Shown here piece by piece: positions 31,001 through 40,417 of a stretch of DNA of 64,000 nt. The notes under the pieces were generated by a model. The model did not search any database, was not told the DNA's origin, and worked only from the letters and a program-made list of their open reading frames with translations. The translations under genes were made by a program, and so were the position numbers. Numbering within the stretch: the stretch's first letter is position 1; every line of letters starts with the position of its first letter. This DNA comes from Microbacterium terregens (lineage in GTDB: Bacteria; Actinomycetota; Actinomycetes; Actinomycetales; Microbacteriaceae): NCBI RefSeq assembly GCF_039534975.1, contig NZ_BAAAWH010000001.1, positions 806,001 through 870,000 of the forward strand, written 5' to 3'.

Positions 31001-33969
31001 CCAATCCCAGCCCGGTCACCTTCACCGACTACGTCCAGGTGCAAGCCGGCGCGACCAGCACCATCCGGGTCAGCCCGCTCGCGAACGACGTGGACCCCAC
31101 CATGGGCAGCCTCGAGGTGACCGGTGTCCGGCCCGACGTCCCCGCGACATTGAACGACGGTGAGCGCAACCCCGAATACGACCGCCTCGATGACCGGGTG
31201 AGCTCGGTGGGAAAGGAGACGGTCGTCATCGCCGCGGGCACCCAGCCGGGCACCATGTCCTTCCTCTACGACGTCGAATCCAGCTCGGGCAACACCGGCC
31301 GCGGGCTCATCGTCGTCCAGGTCGTGCGTGAGAGCGTGCCGAACTACCCGATGGTCGATGACACCGTGCTCACCGCCGAGACGCGCGAGGACTTCCGCTC
31401 GGGGGTGGACGTGCTCTCCGGCCAGGCCACGTGGTCCGGCGGGGACGTCGACGATCTCACACTGAGCCTGTGGGGTTCCCCGCCGAACGTCACCGTCGAC
31501 GGCCGGGAGTTGCGCGGTGCGCTGCCCGAGACCACGCAGGTCATCCCGTTCGCCGTGACCGGTCAGGGACCGGACGGAGAGGTGACGACGTACGCCTTCC
31601 TCCGCGTCCCCGGCGATGAGGATCGCTCGCTCGCGCTGCGTGCCAACGCGGCATCCCCCGAAGTCGACGAGCTCGACTCGGTCACCTTCGACATGGCCGC
31701 GCTCGTGGCCGCCCCGCGGGGCAGCACCCTCGAGCTCGGTGAGGACCTGCGTCCCTCGGGAGCCCGCGCAGAGGCGGCGTGCGCCGTCGCGTCCGGCACG
31801 AACGTGCGATACGACGCGGGCGCCGGCGCGCCGTGGTCGGATGCCTGCCGGGTGCCCGTGCGGATCGCCGGGCAGACGGACTGGACGTACCTGTCCGTTC
31901 CGATCATCGTCCGCGCGCTCGATCCGCAGCCCGAGCTGCGTGCCGGATCGATGACCGTCGGTCCGGGCGAGACGGCCACCTTCGACCTGCGCAACATGAC
32001 CACCTGGCAGCTGCGCGAGGACTGGAGCGGCATCCAATACGCGCTCGATTACGCCGGCTCGACGTTCGACGTGTCGCTGAACGGCTCGACCGTCACGGTG
32101 GTCGGTGCCGACCGGGCCGTCCCCGGATCCGAAGAGGCGGCCGTCGTCTCGGTGAGCAGTCACGCCGCGGTCGCCCCGGTCCGGCTGATCCTGCGCGTCG
32201 GTGCCGCGCCGTCCACCCTGCCGCAGGGCGGGTCCACGACGCAGCAGTGCTCGCAGGCCGCCGGCTCGTCGTGCACGATCACGGTCATCGGGGCCAGCGG
32301 CGAGGTCAACCCGCTGCCGCGCACGCCGCTCACGGTGATCGATGCCCGCGCCACCGGTGCGTGCGCAGGAGTCAGCTTCCGGGTGGCCTCGCCCACCTCG
32401 GTGGTGGCATCCTGGTCGCCCGACGCCCCGGGAGCCACCTGCTCCGCGTCGTTCTCGGTGCAGGACGCGCAGGGCCGGCGCACCAACGGTGAGCGCGACG
32501 GTCAGATCCTGCTCGACCTGCAGGGGTACCCGAAGGCGCCGGCGAGCGTCTCCCAGACCGGGTTCTCGGACGGCACGCTGACGCTGCGCGTCGACCCCGG
32601 CGAGGCGCGCCTGGCCTACCCCGGACTCAACGGCTTCGTGATCCGCTCGAACGGCGCCGAGGTGGCCCAGTGCAGCGCTGACGGCACGTGCCCGCCCATC
32701 GCGGCGCCCAACGGCGAGCGTCGCGAGTACGAGGCGTACGCGCGCAACAGCGTCGGGACCTCGCGGGCCGGTGTCCGGGTCGTCGCCTGGGCGTACGACT
32801 CGCCCGTCCCGCCGAGCCAGATCCAGGTGCGCCCGGTGATCACCAACGGCGACGGGGGTGTCGTCTCGCTGCAGATCGACGGCATCGACCCGGACAAGAC
32901 CGGCACGCTGCAGATCTCCAGTCCCGCCGGCGAGACGGTGCAGGTGTCGATCGGTCGCCGCGATACGAGCGTTCAGATCCGCCAGTACCGCGTCGGCTCG
33001 AACACGTCGAGTCCGATCACGGTCACGCCGTTCTCGCGCTTCGATCTGCCTCCGGGCACGGGCGGCGCCCCCTCCGGTGCGTCCGCGACGGCGTGGGGCA
33101 ACGGAATCGGCGCGCCCACCGGGCTGGCACTCTCCCTCAGCTCGCGGGCGGAGGCCGACGGGACGTCCACCGTGACCGCGCAGGCGGCCGCGGTCTCCGG
33201 CGGCGACGGCTCGACGCTGCGCCTGGGCATCGTCCGCGAGGGACAGTCCTGCACGGCGACGGATGCCGGCGCGACCGCGTCGTTCCCGGGTCTGACCGAC
33301 GGCGAGGAGTACTCGTTCACGATGTGCGCCGAGTCGTGGTTCGACGGCGACCGCTACGGACGCGCCACGGCGACCGCGACGGCACGTGCCGAGCAGAGCG
33401 GCGCCGCCCCGACCGGGTACACGTTCGCCGTCGATGCGGCACCGGACGTCTCGGACGGCCGCGCGGTCTGGCTCATCCGCAACCAGCCCACCTCGGACGA
33501 GCGCATCCCGAACCGCAACGTCGTGGAGTTCTCCGGTCTGCCGAGCTCCGCGATCGGCAGCGACCCGGGCATCCAGGTCCGATACGTCCACGAGCGGTGG
33601 GGCACGGCGACACCATGGGCGCCGGTGACTCCGCGGGCCGGCAGCGCGCCCTACCAGGTGCAGGCGACGTGGGGCGTGCAGACGTGCGTGGGCGGCTCGG
33701 ACCTGGTCACCGTCGGTGATTCGTCGGCGGATGCCGCGGGCGGCAGGGCGGCGATCTCCTTCGGCAGTGCGGGTCTGCGCTACCTCGACGCGCTCGGGGC
33801 GGTGCTGCCGCACACGATCGACACGTGGTCCGTTCCCGTCGGCGCCGTGCGCGTGGAAGGCATCGCGGTGACGGTGGACTGGGGTGCCCAGGGCTGGGGC
33901 CTCTCGCCCGCGACCGCGACGCTCTCAGCATCGTGTGTTCCCAATCTCCCCCTGCCGCCGGCACCCTGA
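28033..33969 (+). CDS. Giant Ig-like/fibronectin-type surface protein
   Basis: About 1978 residues. ATG 28033 overlaps the kinase stop (TGATG); GTG 28030 is an equally possible start. A short N-terminal hydrophobic segment (AAGLAAAAAAVALVAGVSVV) acts as signal or anchor. Residues about 40-380 look like beta-propeller blades. From about 390 on there are repeated Ig-like modules with the VPVLxNDxDP signature: VTLPVLMNDHDPNED, VTVPVLPGWVDPDGDP, IDIPVLENDVAP and others. The last part resembles FN3 domains. There is no LPxTG motif or C-terminal helix, so it is likely held by its N-terminus. Probably a cell-envelope structural or binding protein controlled by the kinase; partner unknown. Confidence 0.88.
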   Translation: MQRRTAAGLAAAAAAVALVAGVSVVWPGLDARQTEKTDTSVWALQTGDGRRYARVNTAIGELDTVRSISNPSQVAQTADGAYLFSDSFSKLTRIDSALPADLDEDAVRASPPTPPGTVDVAISDDFVAYRTDSGAVHVGRLSTGDATQVTFPSDDGGGPQYTSDAIVIDGRGILFSYSLADGTVLEYDTVAAEVKARDPLDPEGITTPAITAAGDAWVVVDTSDGDVWIDGADAAIPAPITGSVILGQPDPAGTAVYLADDSMLLRVPVDGSATTIETGAEGSVLGAPARPVVHAGEVFAAWLPQSGGGVLWNSRTGESVLEYGDDELSDSRRPAFVASDDAIILNETRSGWVWTVPDGDLVASSQDWSLDERTDPDAAPSDEQLTVVLDPKPPVAVPDTFGVRAGSLVTLPVLMNDHDPNEDVLSIDPTSVTGLDPGFGTVSITDDSQRLTVSVAPAASGSAQFTYAVSDGTSENGLLSPSTTVTLTVSEGDAAPQWCGVEGCLVPWPTPEVARGGTVTVPVLPGWVDPDGDPLLLLSVENRSGVGAVAATPGGDVVYQHSDAGGVGEELIELNVTVADTAGQATTRPLLVRVSPEPALTVQSFAVVDTIDAGLTVDVAPHVTGTTGAISLDSVRVLDEAEATATVVGGSASFDFTARTPGTFLVGFTVTDGTTSETGTARITILPADAPPQLATSPVVAFVHPQEDATLDVLLAVSNPTRRVLLLSDVVGRADDGATLSVDAVGQNFLRVSGSTASGAAGRLGTVTYTISDGTEDQGAQVTGQATVFLLPPAPALAPIAVDDTVVVRAGAQIDIPVLENDVAPAGGRPTLDPASITSSSPDALAFAGGDVLRYLAPPVRGDYTVSYRVSTTGAPALVDDATVRIKVLPDEANRAPLPKTLEGRVLSGESTVIHFDDFGMDPDGDVVSLDRIVSQPDTGSATIAADGESIVYSSVAGASGQVTFRYRVVDAFGGAGEGIVRLGVLDSTANPSPVTFTDYVQVQAGATSTIRVSPLANDVDPTMGSLEVTGVRPDVPATLNDGERNPEYDRLDDRVSSVGKETVVIAAGTQPGTMSFLYDVESSSGNTGRGLIVVQVVRESVPNYPMVDDTVLTAETREDFRSGVDVLSGQATWSGGDVDDLTLSLWGSPPNVTVDGRELRGALPETTQVIPFAVTGQGPDGEVTTYAFLRVPGDEDRSLALRANAASPEVDELDSVTFDMAALVAAPRGSTLELGEDLRPSGARAEAACAVASGTNVRYDAGAGAPWSDACRVPVRIAGQTDWTYLSVPIIVRALDPQPELRAGSMTVGPGETATFDLRNMTTWQLREDWSGIQYALDYAGSTFDVSLNGSTVTVVGADRAVPGSEEAAVVSVSSHAAVAPVRLILRVGAAPSTLPQGGSTTQQCSQAAGSSCTITVIGASGEVNPLPRTPLTVIDARATGACAGVSFRVASPTSVVASWSPDAPGATCSASFSVQDAQGRRTNGERDGQILLDLQGYPKAPASVSQTGFSDGTLTLRVDPGEARLAYPGLNGFVIRSNGAEVAQCSADGTCPPIAAPNGERREYEAYARNSVGTSRAGVRVVAWAYDSPVPPSQIQVRPVITNGDGGVVSLQIDGIDPDKTGTLQISSPAGETVQVSIGRRDTSVQIRQYRVGSNTSSPITVTPFSRFDLPPGTGGAPSGASATAWGNGIGAPTGLALSLSSRAEADGTSTVTAQAAAVSGGDGSTLRLGIVREGQSCTATDAGATASFPGLTDGEEYSFTMCAESWFDGDRYGRATATATARAEQSGAAPTGYTFAVDAAPDVSDGRAVWLIRNQPTSDERIPNRNVVEFSGLPSSAIGSDPGIQVRYVHERWGTATPWAPVTPRAGSAPYQVQATWGVQTCVGGSDLVTVGDSSADAAGGRAAISFGSAGLRYLDALGAVLPHTIDTWSVPVGAVRVEGIAVTVDWGAQGWGLSPATATLSASCVPNLPLPPAP

Positions 33970-34018
33970 CCCCCCGACCGAATCACTCCCAGACCCCATC
34001 GATAGAGGACCTCGTCAC

Positions 34019-34984
34019 ATGACCATCACGCAGGAGCAGGCGACCTGGTTCGCGCAGACGTTCACGCAGATCGCCGACAACGTCGAGCGTGCCGTCCTGG
34101 GCAAGCGCCGTGTCGTCGAACTGGTCCTGACCGCGATGCTCAGCGACGGGCACGTCCTGCTGGAGGACGTGCCCGGCACCGGCAAGACCTCGCTCGCCCG
34201 CGCGATGGCCCAGTCGGTGCAGGGCACCAACACGCGCATCCAGTTCACGCCCGACCTGCTGCCCGGCGACATCACCGGCATCACGGTCTACGACCAGAAG
34301 ACCGGCACCTTCGAGTTCCACGCGGGGCCGGTCTTCGCCAACATCGTCCTCGCCGACGAGATCAACCGGGCGAGCCCGAAGACGCAGTCGGCGCTGCTGG
34401 AAGTCATGGAAGAGGGAAAGGTCACCATCGACGGCATCTCGCGTCAGGTCGGCGTCCCGTTCCTGGTGCTGGCCACGCAGAACCCCGTGGAGCAGGCGGG
34501 CACCTACCGGCTGCCCGAGGCGCAGCTGGACCGGTTCATGATGCGCACGTCGCTCGGCTATCCCGATCACGCCGCGACCGTCCGCATCCTGGACGGCGCG
34601 GCCGTGCCCACCGCCGAGCTGGCCCCCGTCCTGACCCCGCAAGCGCTGGCCGGCATGGCGGATCTGGCCGCCGCGGTGTACGTGGACGCGCTCGTCCTGG
34701 ACTACATCGCGCGCCTGGTGGACGGCACCCGCTCGGCCGACGAGGTGCGCCTGGGCGTCAGCATCCGCGGCGCACTGGCGCTCACGAAGGCGTCGCGCTC
34801 GCGCGCCATCTCGCAGGGGCGCACCTACGTCACCCCCGACGACGTGAAGGCGCTCGCCGTCTCGGTCCTCTCGCACCGGCTCATCCTGCAGGCCGAGGCC
34901 GAGTTCGACGGCGTCACACAGGAGGCCGTGGTCGGTCAGGTTCTGCTGGATGTCGCACCCCCCAGTCGCCGCGAGGCCGTATGA
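34019..34984 (+). CDS. MoxR-family AAA+ ATPase
   Basis: 321-residue MoxR-type AAA+ ATPase, a chaperone class that usually acts on proteins encoded by neighbouring DUF58/vWA genes. ATG 34019 has GAGGA upstream. Walker A VPGTGKTS (51-58), Walker B IVLADEINR, sensor region LATQNPVEQAGTYRLPEAQL and the C-terminal lid are all present. Its stop overlaps the DUF58 gene (ATGA), a classic MoxR-DUF58-transglutaminase arrangement. Confidence 0.95.
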   Translation: MTITQEQATWFAQTFTQIADNVERAVLGKRRVVELVLTAMLSDGHVLLEDVPGTGKTSLARAMAQSVQGTNTRIQFTPDLLPGDITGITVYDQKTGTFEFHAGPVFANIVLADEINRASPKTQSALLEVMEEGKVTIDGISRQVGVPFLVLATQNPVEQAGTYRLPEAQLDRFMMRTSLGYPDHAATVRILDGAAVPTAELAPVLTPQALAGMADLAAAVYVDALVLDYIARLVDGTRSADEVRLGVSIRGALALTKASRSRAISQGRTYVTPDDVKALAVSVLSHRLILQAEAEFDGVTQEAVVGQVLLDVAPPSRREAV

Positions 34985-36366
34985 GCCTGACCGACTCCCG
35001 CGTGACCCGCACCTCGGCCTCCTCCGGACCGGCCGCGTCCGCCGGCGCGCCCGGCGGGACGACCAGCACCCAGGTCACCTCCGCCGCCGGCGGGCGCCGG
35101 GTGGTGCGCGTGGTGGTGTGGTGGACGCGCTTCTCGCGCGACGCCGTCGCCGCGCTGCGGGCCGCGGTCCAGTGGACCGGACGCACCGTGCGCCCGGCAG
35201 GGGTTCTCGTGGGCGTCGTCGCCACGGCGGGACTCGGTGTCGGGATCCTGTTCGGGTGGGTGGAGGCGATGGTCGCGGGTGCGATCGCCCTCGCTCTGGT
35301 CGCGATGGCCGTGCCCTTCCTCTTCGGCGCCCGCTCGTACGACGTCGACCTCGTCCTGGCGCACGAACGCGTGGTCGCCGGTGACTCGGTCACCGGACAG
35401 ATCGTGGTGCGCAACGACGGTCAGCGCGCCGCGCTGCCCGGACGCCTCGACATTCCGGTGGGTGCGGGACTGGTGGAGTTCGGCGTTCCGCTCCTGCGGC
35501 CCGGGCATGCCGTGTCGCAGCCGCTGCAGATCCCCGCGCTGCGACGCGGGATCGTCATCGTCGGTCCGGCCACGACGGTCCGCACCGATCCGCTCGGACT
35601 GCTGCGCCGCGAGCACGCGTTCGAGGACGTGCACGAGCTGTACGTGCACCCGCGCACCACGAGCGTCCCGTCCACCAGCGCCGGCCTGATCCGCGATCTG
35701 GAGGGCAACCCGACGCGGCGCCTGGTGGATGCCGACATGTCCTTCCACGCGATCCGCGAGTACGCGCCGGGGGATTCGCGCCGCCAGATCCACTGGAAGT
35801 CCACGGCCAAGACCGGACAGCTCATGGTGCGCCAGTACGAGGAGTCGCGACGTTCGCGCATGGCGGTGGTGCTGTCGGCCGCCGAGGCGGAGTTCGCGGA
35901 CCCCGACGAGTTCGAGCTGGCCGTCAGCTGCGCCGCCTCGCTGGGCTTGCGCGCGGTCCACGACGCGCGCGAGGTGGACATCGTCACCGGCACCGAGATC
36001 CCGCGCGTGGTGCGCGGGCGGCTGCGCGCGATCCGGCACATCCCGGCCGCATCGCGGCGCACGCTGCTGGACGGCTTCAGCACCGTGGAGATGATCGAGA
36101 ACACCATGTCGATCGCGGAGGTGTGCCGGCTCGCGGCGGAGGCGAACGAGCGGCTCTCGATCGCGTTCATCCTGGTCGGATCCGCGGTGAGCCTGGAGCG
36201 TCTGCGCCAGGCCGCGCTCGGGTTCCCGGCCGACACGGCGGTGGTCGCGGTGATCTGCGACGAGCGCGCGCACCCGCGGATGCGGTCGCTTTCTGGCCTG
36301 ACCGTCCTGACCGTCGGGACGCTCAACGACCTGTCCGGACTCCTGCGGCGGGGGGCGAGCTCATGA
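34981..36366 (+). CDS. DUF58 domain membrane protein
   Basis: 461 residues. Ser/Thr/Ala-rich N-terminus, then two close hydrophobic segments at about 78-120 (VLVGVVATAGLGVGILFGWV and AGAIALALVAMAVPFLF). The DUF58 domain carries REYAPGDSRRQIHWKSTAKT and LMVRQYEESR. These proteins are usually predicted partners of MoxR ATPases. Overlaps both neighbours by ATGA, so it is translationally coupled in the operon. Confidence 0.92.
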   Translation: MSLTDSRVTRTSASSGPAASAGAPGGTTSTQVTSAAGGRRVVRVVVWWTRFSRDAVAALRAAVQWTGRTVRPAGVLVGVVATAGLGVGILFGWVEAMVAGAIALALVAMAVPFLFGARSYDVDLVLAHERVVAGDSVTGQIVVRNDGQRAALPGRLDIPVGAGLVEFGVPLLRPGHAVSQPLQIPALRRGIVIVGPATTVRTDPLGLLRREHAFEDVHELYVHPRTTSVPSTSAGLIRDLEGNPTRRLVDADMSFHAIREYAPGDSRRQIHWKSTAKTGQLMVRQYEESRRSRMAVVLSAAEAEFADPDEFELAVSCAASLGLRAVHDAREVDIVTGTEIPRVVRGRLRAIRHIPAASRRTLLDGFSTVEMIENTMSIAEVCRLAAEANERLSIAFILVGSAVSLERLRQAALGFPADTAVVAVICDERAHPRMRSLSGLTVLTVGTLNDLSGLLRRGASS

Positions 36367-38879
36367 CCGGCAGCATTCCCGTCACCGCATCCGCCCGGCC
36401 GACGCCGGACGGTCCCCGGCCGGTGCCGAGGATCATCGCCGGGTCGCTGTTCGTCGGCGCCGTGGCGGGGATCTCGGCCGTGGCCGCCTGGCCGATCTAC
36501 CGCGACGGCGCGTTCCTGCTGCTGGTGGCTGTCGGCGCGTCCGTCGGCGCGGCGATCGCGGCGCTCGCTTGGCGACGTGCGTGGGGCGGGTGGCGGGTGA
36601 CCGCTGCGCTCGTGATCGCGTTCTTCGTGCTGGGCGTGCCCTTGGCCGTGCCATCCCGACTCACCGACCCGCTCTCGGCGCTGCGCGGTCTCGGCGAGGT
36701 GGCATCCGGAGCGCTGCTCGCGTGGAAGGACCTCGTCACCGTCGATCTGCCGGTGGGCGCCTACCGCAACCTGCTGGTGCCCGCACTCCTGGTCGTGCTC
36801 GTCGGGACGTGCGTCGGGCTGCTGCTGGCCTGGCGGGCCGACCGTGTCGCGTACGCGGCCGTTCCGGTGGCGCTCGGCATGATCTCGTTCGGGCTGTTCT
36901 TCGGCCGCACGACGGTCAGCGCCCCGCTCCGGCTGGGGCCTGTGACCCTCGCCGCTCCGGTGGAGACGGCCGTCGGGATCGCCGGGCTGCTCACGTGCCT
37001 GCTGTGGCTCACCTGGCGGAGCCGCGACGAGCGGATCCGGGCGCTGCGGCGGGCCGCGGCATCCAGCGGCGTGCGAATCTCCCGCCGGCCTTCCGGTGCC
37101 GATCAGCGCCGGATCGCGCTCGGGGCCGGGATGGTCGCGGTGGCCGTGCTGGCGGCTGCGATCGTGGTCCCCTACGCCGCGCGCGGCACCGAGCGCGAGG
37201 TGCTCCGCTCCAGCGTCGGACCGGAGATCGCGATCTCGTCCGCGATCAGCCCGCTCGCCGAGTACCGCGCCCTGTTCGATGACGCGCGGGCCGAGGACGT
37301 GCTGTTCACCGTCACCGCCGACGGCGCGCTGCCCGATCGCGTGCGGCTGGCGACGCTGGACAGCTACGACGGCGAGATCTACCGCAGTGGCGGCGCCGGG
37401 GCGCTCGACTCGGCCCGCTTCGTTCGCGTCCCCGCCACTCGCGACGCGGGCCGCGGGCGCGCGATGGACGTCGAGGTCGCCATCCAGGGGCTGGACGGGA
37501 TCTGGATGCCGACACTCGGCCGGCTGCGGTCCGTCGAGTTCGCGGGGCCGCGGGCGGCATCCCTCGCCGACCGGTTCTACTACCGTGCCGACGCCGGCGC
37601 CGGGGTGCAGACGGCCGGAGGCGGTCTCGCGCCGGGCGATGCCTATCGGATCACCGTGGTCGAGCCCGTGGCGGCGGACCTCGTCTCGATCAAGGCGCCG
37701 GGCGCGGTCGGCGACGGAGTCGACGCCCCGCAGAATCTGCGCACGTGGGTCGAGCGGCACATCACCGGTTCGGATGGAGCGGCGCTGGCCGGGCTGGTGT
37801 CCCTGCTGCGCGAGCGCGGCTACCTCAGTCATGCGCTCTCCACGGGCGACGAGACCCCGGTATGGATGCAGTCGCTGCCCGGATACACGTTCCAGCCGAG
37901 CGCGTCGGGGCACTCCCTCGCCCGGGTGGATGCGCTGTTCGGGCGCCTCCTCGAGCGGGAGAGCGATCGGCGGGCCGCGGCATCCGAGAATTTCGTGGCC
38001 GCCGTCGGCGACGACGAGCAGTTCGCGACGGCCGTCGCGCTGATCGCCCGCGAACTCGGCTTCCCGTCCCGCGTGGTCGTCGGCGCGCGACTGGCCTCGG
38101 CGGACCCGAGCCTGCCCACCTGCGCTGCCGGGGTCTGCCGCGCAGTGGACCTCGCCGCCTGGACCGAAGTCCAGTCCGCCGCCGGCGACTGGGTTCCGGT
38201 GGATGTCACGCCGCAGTTCGCCCAGTCCCCGAGCCTGGACGTGACCGAGCAGCGCAACCCCGAGAACGTCACCGAGGTGCGACCCGACGCCGTCGAAGAC
38301 GTCGTGCCCCCCGACCCGGTCCAGGAGGACTCCGGCGCCGATGATCGCGTCGAGGAGGCGGTTGCCATGGACCTCGCCTGGCTGTGGCCGACGCTGCGGA
38401 TCACCGGCATCGCTCTTCTCCTGCTCGCGCTCGTCGTCGGTCCGTTCGTCGTGATCGCCGCGGCCAAGGCTGCTCGCCGCCGCACCCGTCGCACGCAGGG
38501 TGATCCGGCGGCGCGGATCACCGGCGGCTGGGAGGAATACGTGGATGCCGCCGTCGATTCCGGTCGCGAGTCGACTCCGGTGCTCACCCGCAGCGAGCTC
38601 GCCGACCTGTTCGGAACCCCTGCGGGGAGTCGATTGGCGGTGGATGCCGACCACGCCGTGTTCTCGGGTGCGGCGACGACCGCGCAGGAGGCAGAGGTGT
38701 TCTGGCGCTCGGTCGAGGAGGAGCGCGACGTCCTGCTGCGCGAGCGCGGCGTCTGGCGCCGCATCCTCGCGACCGTATCGTTGAGATCGTTCGTCCGTAA
38801 CCTGGCGCCCCCCGGCGCCCGGCCGCGCTTCGCAGAGAGGGGAAGCGCCGGGTTTCGTCGCCCGCGCACATCGCCATGA
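36363..38879 (+). CDS. Transglutaminase-fold membrane protein with degenerate catalytic triad
   Basis: 838 residues, TgpA-like layout: several N-terminal membrane helices, an external transglutaminase-like domain (about 480-625), one further membrane helix near 680 and a cytoplasmic tail. In active relatives the nucleophile lies in GxCExFA and the histidine in a LHAW motif. Here the sequence is GDDEQFA with Asp551 where Cys is expected, and DLAAWTEV with Ala598 where His is expected. Only the acidic residue (Asp614 in VDVTP) remains. It is therefore predicted to lack transglutaminase/protease activity and may bind a ligand or act as a scaffold. Coupled by ATGA overlaps to DUF58 and to the FHA gene. 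Confidence 0.85.
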   Translation: MTGSIPVTASARPTPDGPRPVPRIIAGSLFVGAVAGISAVAAWPIYRDGAFLLLVAVGASVGAAIAALAWRRAWGGWRVTAALVIAFFVLGVPLAVPSRLTDPLSALRGLGEVASGALLAWKDLVTVDLPVGAYRNLLVPALLVVLVGTCVGLLLAWRADRVAYAAVPVALGMISFGLFFGRTTVSAPLRLGPVTLAAPVETAVGIAGLLTCLLWLTWRSRDERIRALRRAAASSGVRISRRPSGADQRRIALGAGMVAVAVLAAAIVVPYAARGTEREVLRSSVGPEIAISSAISPLAEYRALFDDARAEDVLFTVTADGALPDRVRLATLDSYDGEIYRSGGAGALDSARFVRVPATRDAGRGRAMDVEVAIQGLDGIWMPTLGRLRSVEFAGPRAASLADRFYYRADAGAGVQTAGGGLAPGDAYRITVVEPVAADLVSIKAPGAVGDGVDAPQNLRTWVERHITGSDGAALAGLVSLLRERGYLSHALSTGDETPVWMQSLPGYTFQPSASGHSLARVDALFGRLLERESDRRAAASENFVAAVGDDEQFATAVALIARELGFPSRVVVGARLASADPSLPTCAAGVCRAVDLAAWTEVQSAAGDWVPVDVTPQFAQSPSLDVTEQRNPENVTEVRPDAVEDVVPPDPVQEDSGADDRVEEAVAMDLAWLWPTLRITGIALLLLALVVGPFVVIAAAKAARRRTRRTQGDPAARITGGWEEYVDAAVDSGRESTPVLTRSELADLFGTPAGSRLAVDADHAVFSGAATTAQEAEVFWRSVEEERDVLLRERGVWRRILATVSLRSFVRNLAPPGARPRFAERGSAGFRRPRTSP

Positions 38880-40417
38880 CTCCCATCGATGACTCCACCG
38901 GCGTCGCCCTCGGGCTGATGACGTTCCTGCTGCTGGTCGTGCTGTACCTGTGGACCGCACTCGCGCTGTCGGCTGTGTTCCGCAAGGCCGGGGAGGAGTC
39001 GTGGAAGGGCTGGGTGCCGATCCTCAACCAGGTGGTGCTGCTTCAGCTCGGGGGACTGTCCGGTTGGCTCTACCTGCTCGTGCTCATTCCGATCGCCGGC
39101 TGGGTGGTGCTCTGGGCGCTGCTGATCGTGGCCTGCTATCGCATCAACGTCGCGTTCGGGCACGGCGCCGGCATGACGGTGGTCGCCGCGCTGCTGCTGC
39201 CGCTGTGGGCGTCGATCCTCGGCTTCGGCCCGGACCGGTGGCTGGGGGCCGAGCCCGCCGCCGGGCCGAGGCGCGCTGGTACCCCGGTGTCATCCGGTGG
39301 GGGACCGGCCCGCGCTCTTCCGATCGCCGGTGCGGAGTACGTGGCCCGGGCCGCGCCGAACAACCCGCACGGTGCGGCGATGGATCCCGCCGGCGGCTGG
39401 TCGCCGTCGCCCCGCATCCCTCCCACGCCTCCGCTGCCGTCGGCGTCACCGGAGCCACGCGCTGCGGAGCCACGCGCTGCCGAGCCACGCGTTGCCGAGC
39501 CGGCCGCCGCCGAGGCGCCCTCGTTCGAGCCGGCCTCGTTCGATTCGCCGCGAGCCGAGGATGCTCCTCCCGTGCGCCCCCTGGTCCAGCCGCCGCTGCC
39601 GGGCCCGGCGGAGTTCGCCGGTGACGAGCCGCCGGTCTTCGAGACCGAGCCGATCCCCGGACGCGGCGTCTACGGCCCGCAGTCCGCGAACACCGGTCAC
39701 TGGGGCGGTTTCGACCTCGGCGCGATCAGCGAGCTGACCGGCGACGTCACCGCGGCCGAGCCCGAGGCGCCCGCTCCCATCTCGGCGGTGCCGACGCGTC
39801 CCGCAGCAGACAGCGCCCGCCCGCCCGGCCCGCCGCCCCCCGCGCCGCCGGTCACCAGGCTGCCCGCGCCCCCGGCGGTCCCCGCCGAGGAGGAACCGTG
39901 GGCGCCGGCCCGTTCCCCGCTGAGCGATCCTGACGCGATCTCGGAGACCTCGGGGCAGGTATCGGCGGTCGTCGGGGCTCCGGATGCCGGCACCCCGAGG
40001 CCGGCCGCGGCTGCCGTCTCCGCGCAGCATGCGATGGTCGAGACCGAGGAGGACGCGATGGACCACACGATCCTCACCCGGCGACGGCGTACGGCGTGGT
40101 CGCTGATCCCGCCCTCGGGCGCGCCGGTCGCCCTCACCGCTGAGGTCATCATCCTCGGGCGCAAGCCGGTCCGCGACGAGGCGTACCCCACCGCGCAGCT
40201 GATATCGATCGACGACGGCACCGTGTCCAAGACCCACGCGCGCCTCGAGCTGCGCGCGGACCGCTGGTACGTCACCGACCTCGGGTCGACCAACGGCGTC
40301 CTGTTCGCGACGCTGATGGGCACCGAGGTGGAGGCCACCCCCGGCGTGGAGATCGAGGCGGGTGAGCGGTTCTACCTCGGCGACGCCGAAGTCCGTCTGC
40401 AACGGAACGACAGATGA
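38876..40417 (+). CDS. Membrane protein with C-terminal FHA domain
   Basis: 513 residues. The N-terminal 125 residues hold three to four helices with EESWKGWVPILNQVVLL (DUF5684-like). A long Pro/Ala/Glu-rich linker includes repeated AEPRA pentapeptides. The C-terminal FHA domain (about 420-508) shows IILGRKPVRD, SKTHARLEL and STNGVLF, the Arg/Ser/His/Asn set that binds phosphothreonine. Just before it lies DHTILTRRRR with Thr398, a likely kinase target. It probably reads out the kinase of this operon at the membrane. ATGA overlaps with both neighbours. Confidence 0.88.
   Translation: MTPIDDSTGVALGLMTFLLLVVLYLWTALALSAVFRKAGEESWKGWVPILNQVVLLQLGGLSGWLYLLVLIPIAGWVVLWALLIVACYRINVAFGHGAGMTVVAALLLPLWASILGFGPDRWLGAEPAAGPRRAGTPVSSGGGPARALPIAGAEYVARAAPNNPHGAAMDPAGGWSPSPRIPPTPPLPSASPEPRAAEPRAAEPRVAEPAAAEAPSFEPASFDSPRAEDAPPVRPLVQPPLPGPAEFAGDEPPVFETEPIPGRGVYGPQSANTGHWGGFDLGAISELTGDVTAAEPEAPAPISAVPTRPAADSARPPGPPPPAPPVTRLPAPPAVPAEEEPWAPARSPLSDPDAISETSGQVSAVVGAPDAGTPRPAAAAVSAQHAMVETEEDAMDHTILTRRRRTAWSLIPPSGAPVALTAEVIILGRKPVRDEAYPTAQLISIDDGTVSKTHARLELRADRWYVTDLGSTNGVLFATLMGTEVEATPGVEIEAGERFYLGDAEVRLQRNDR

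Noticed and set aside
36363..38879. Frameshift or pseudogene explanation for the missing transglutaminase residues
   Set aside because: The frame is intact, flanking motifs are conserved, and both ends overlap neighbouring genes by ATGA, so point substitutions are the better reading.
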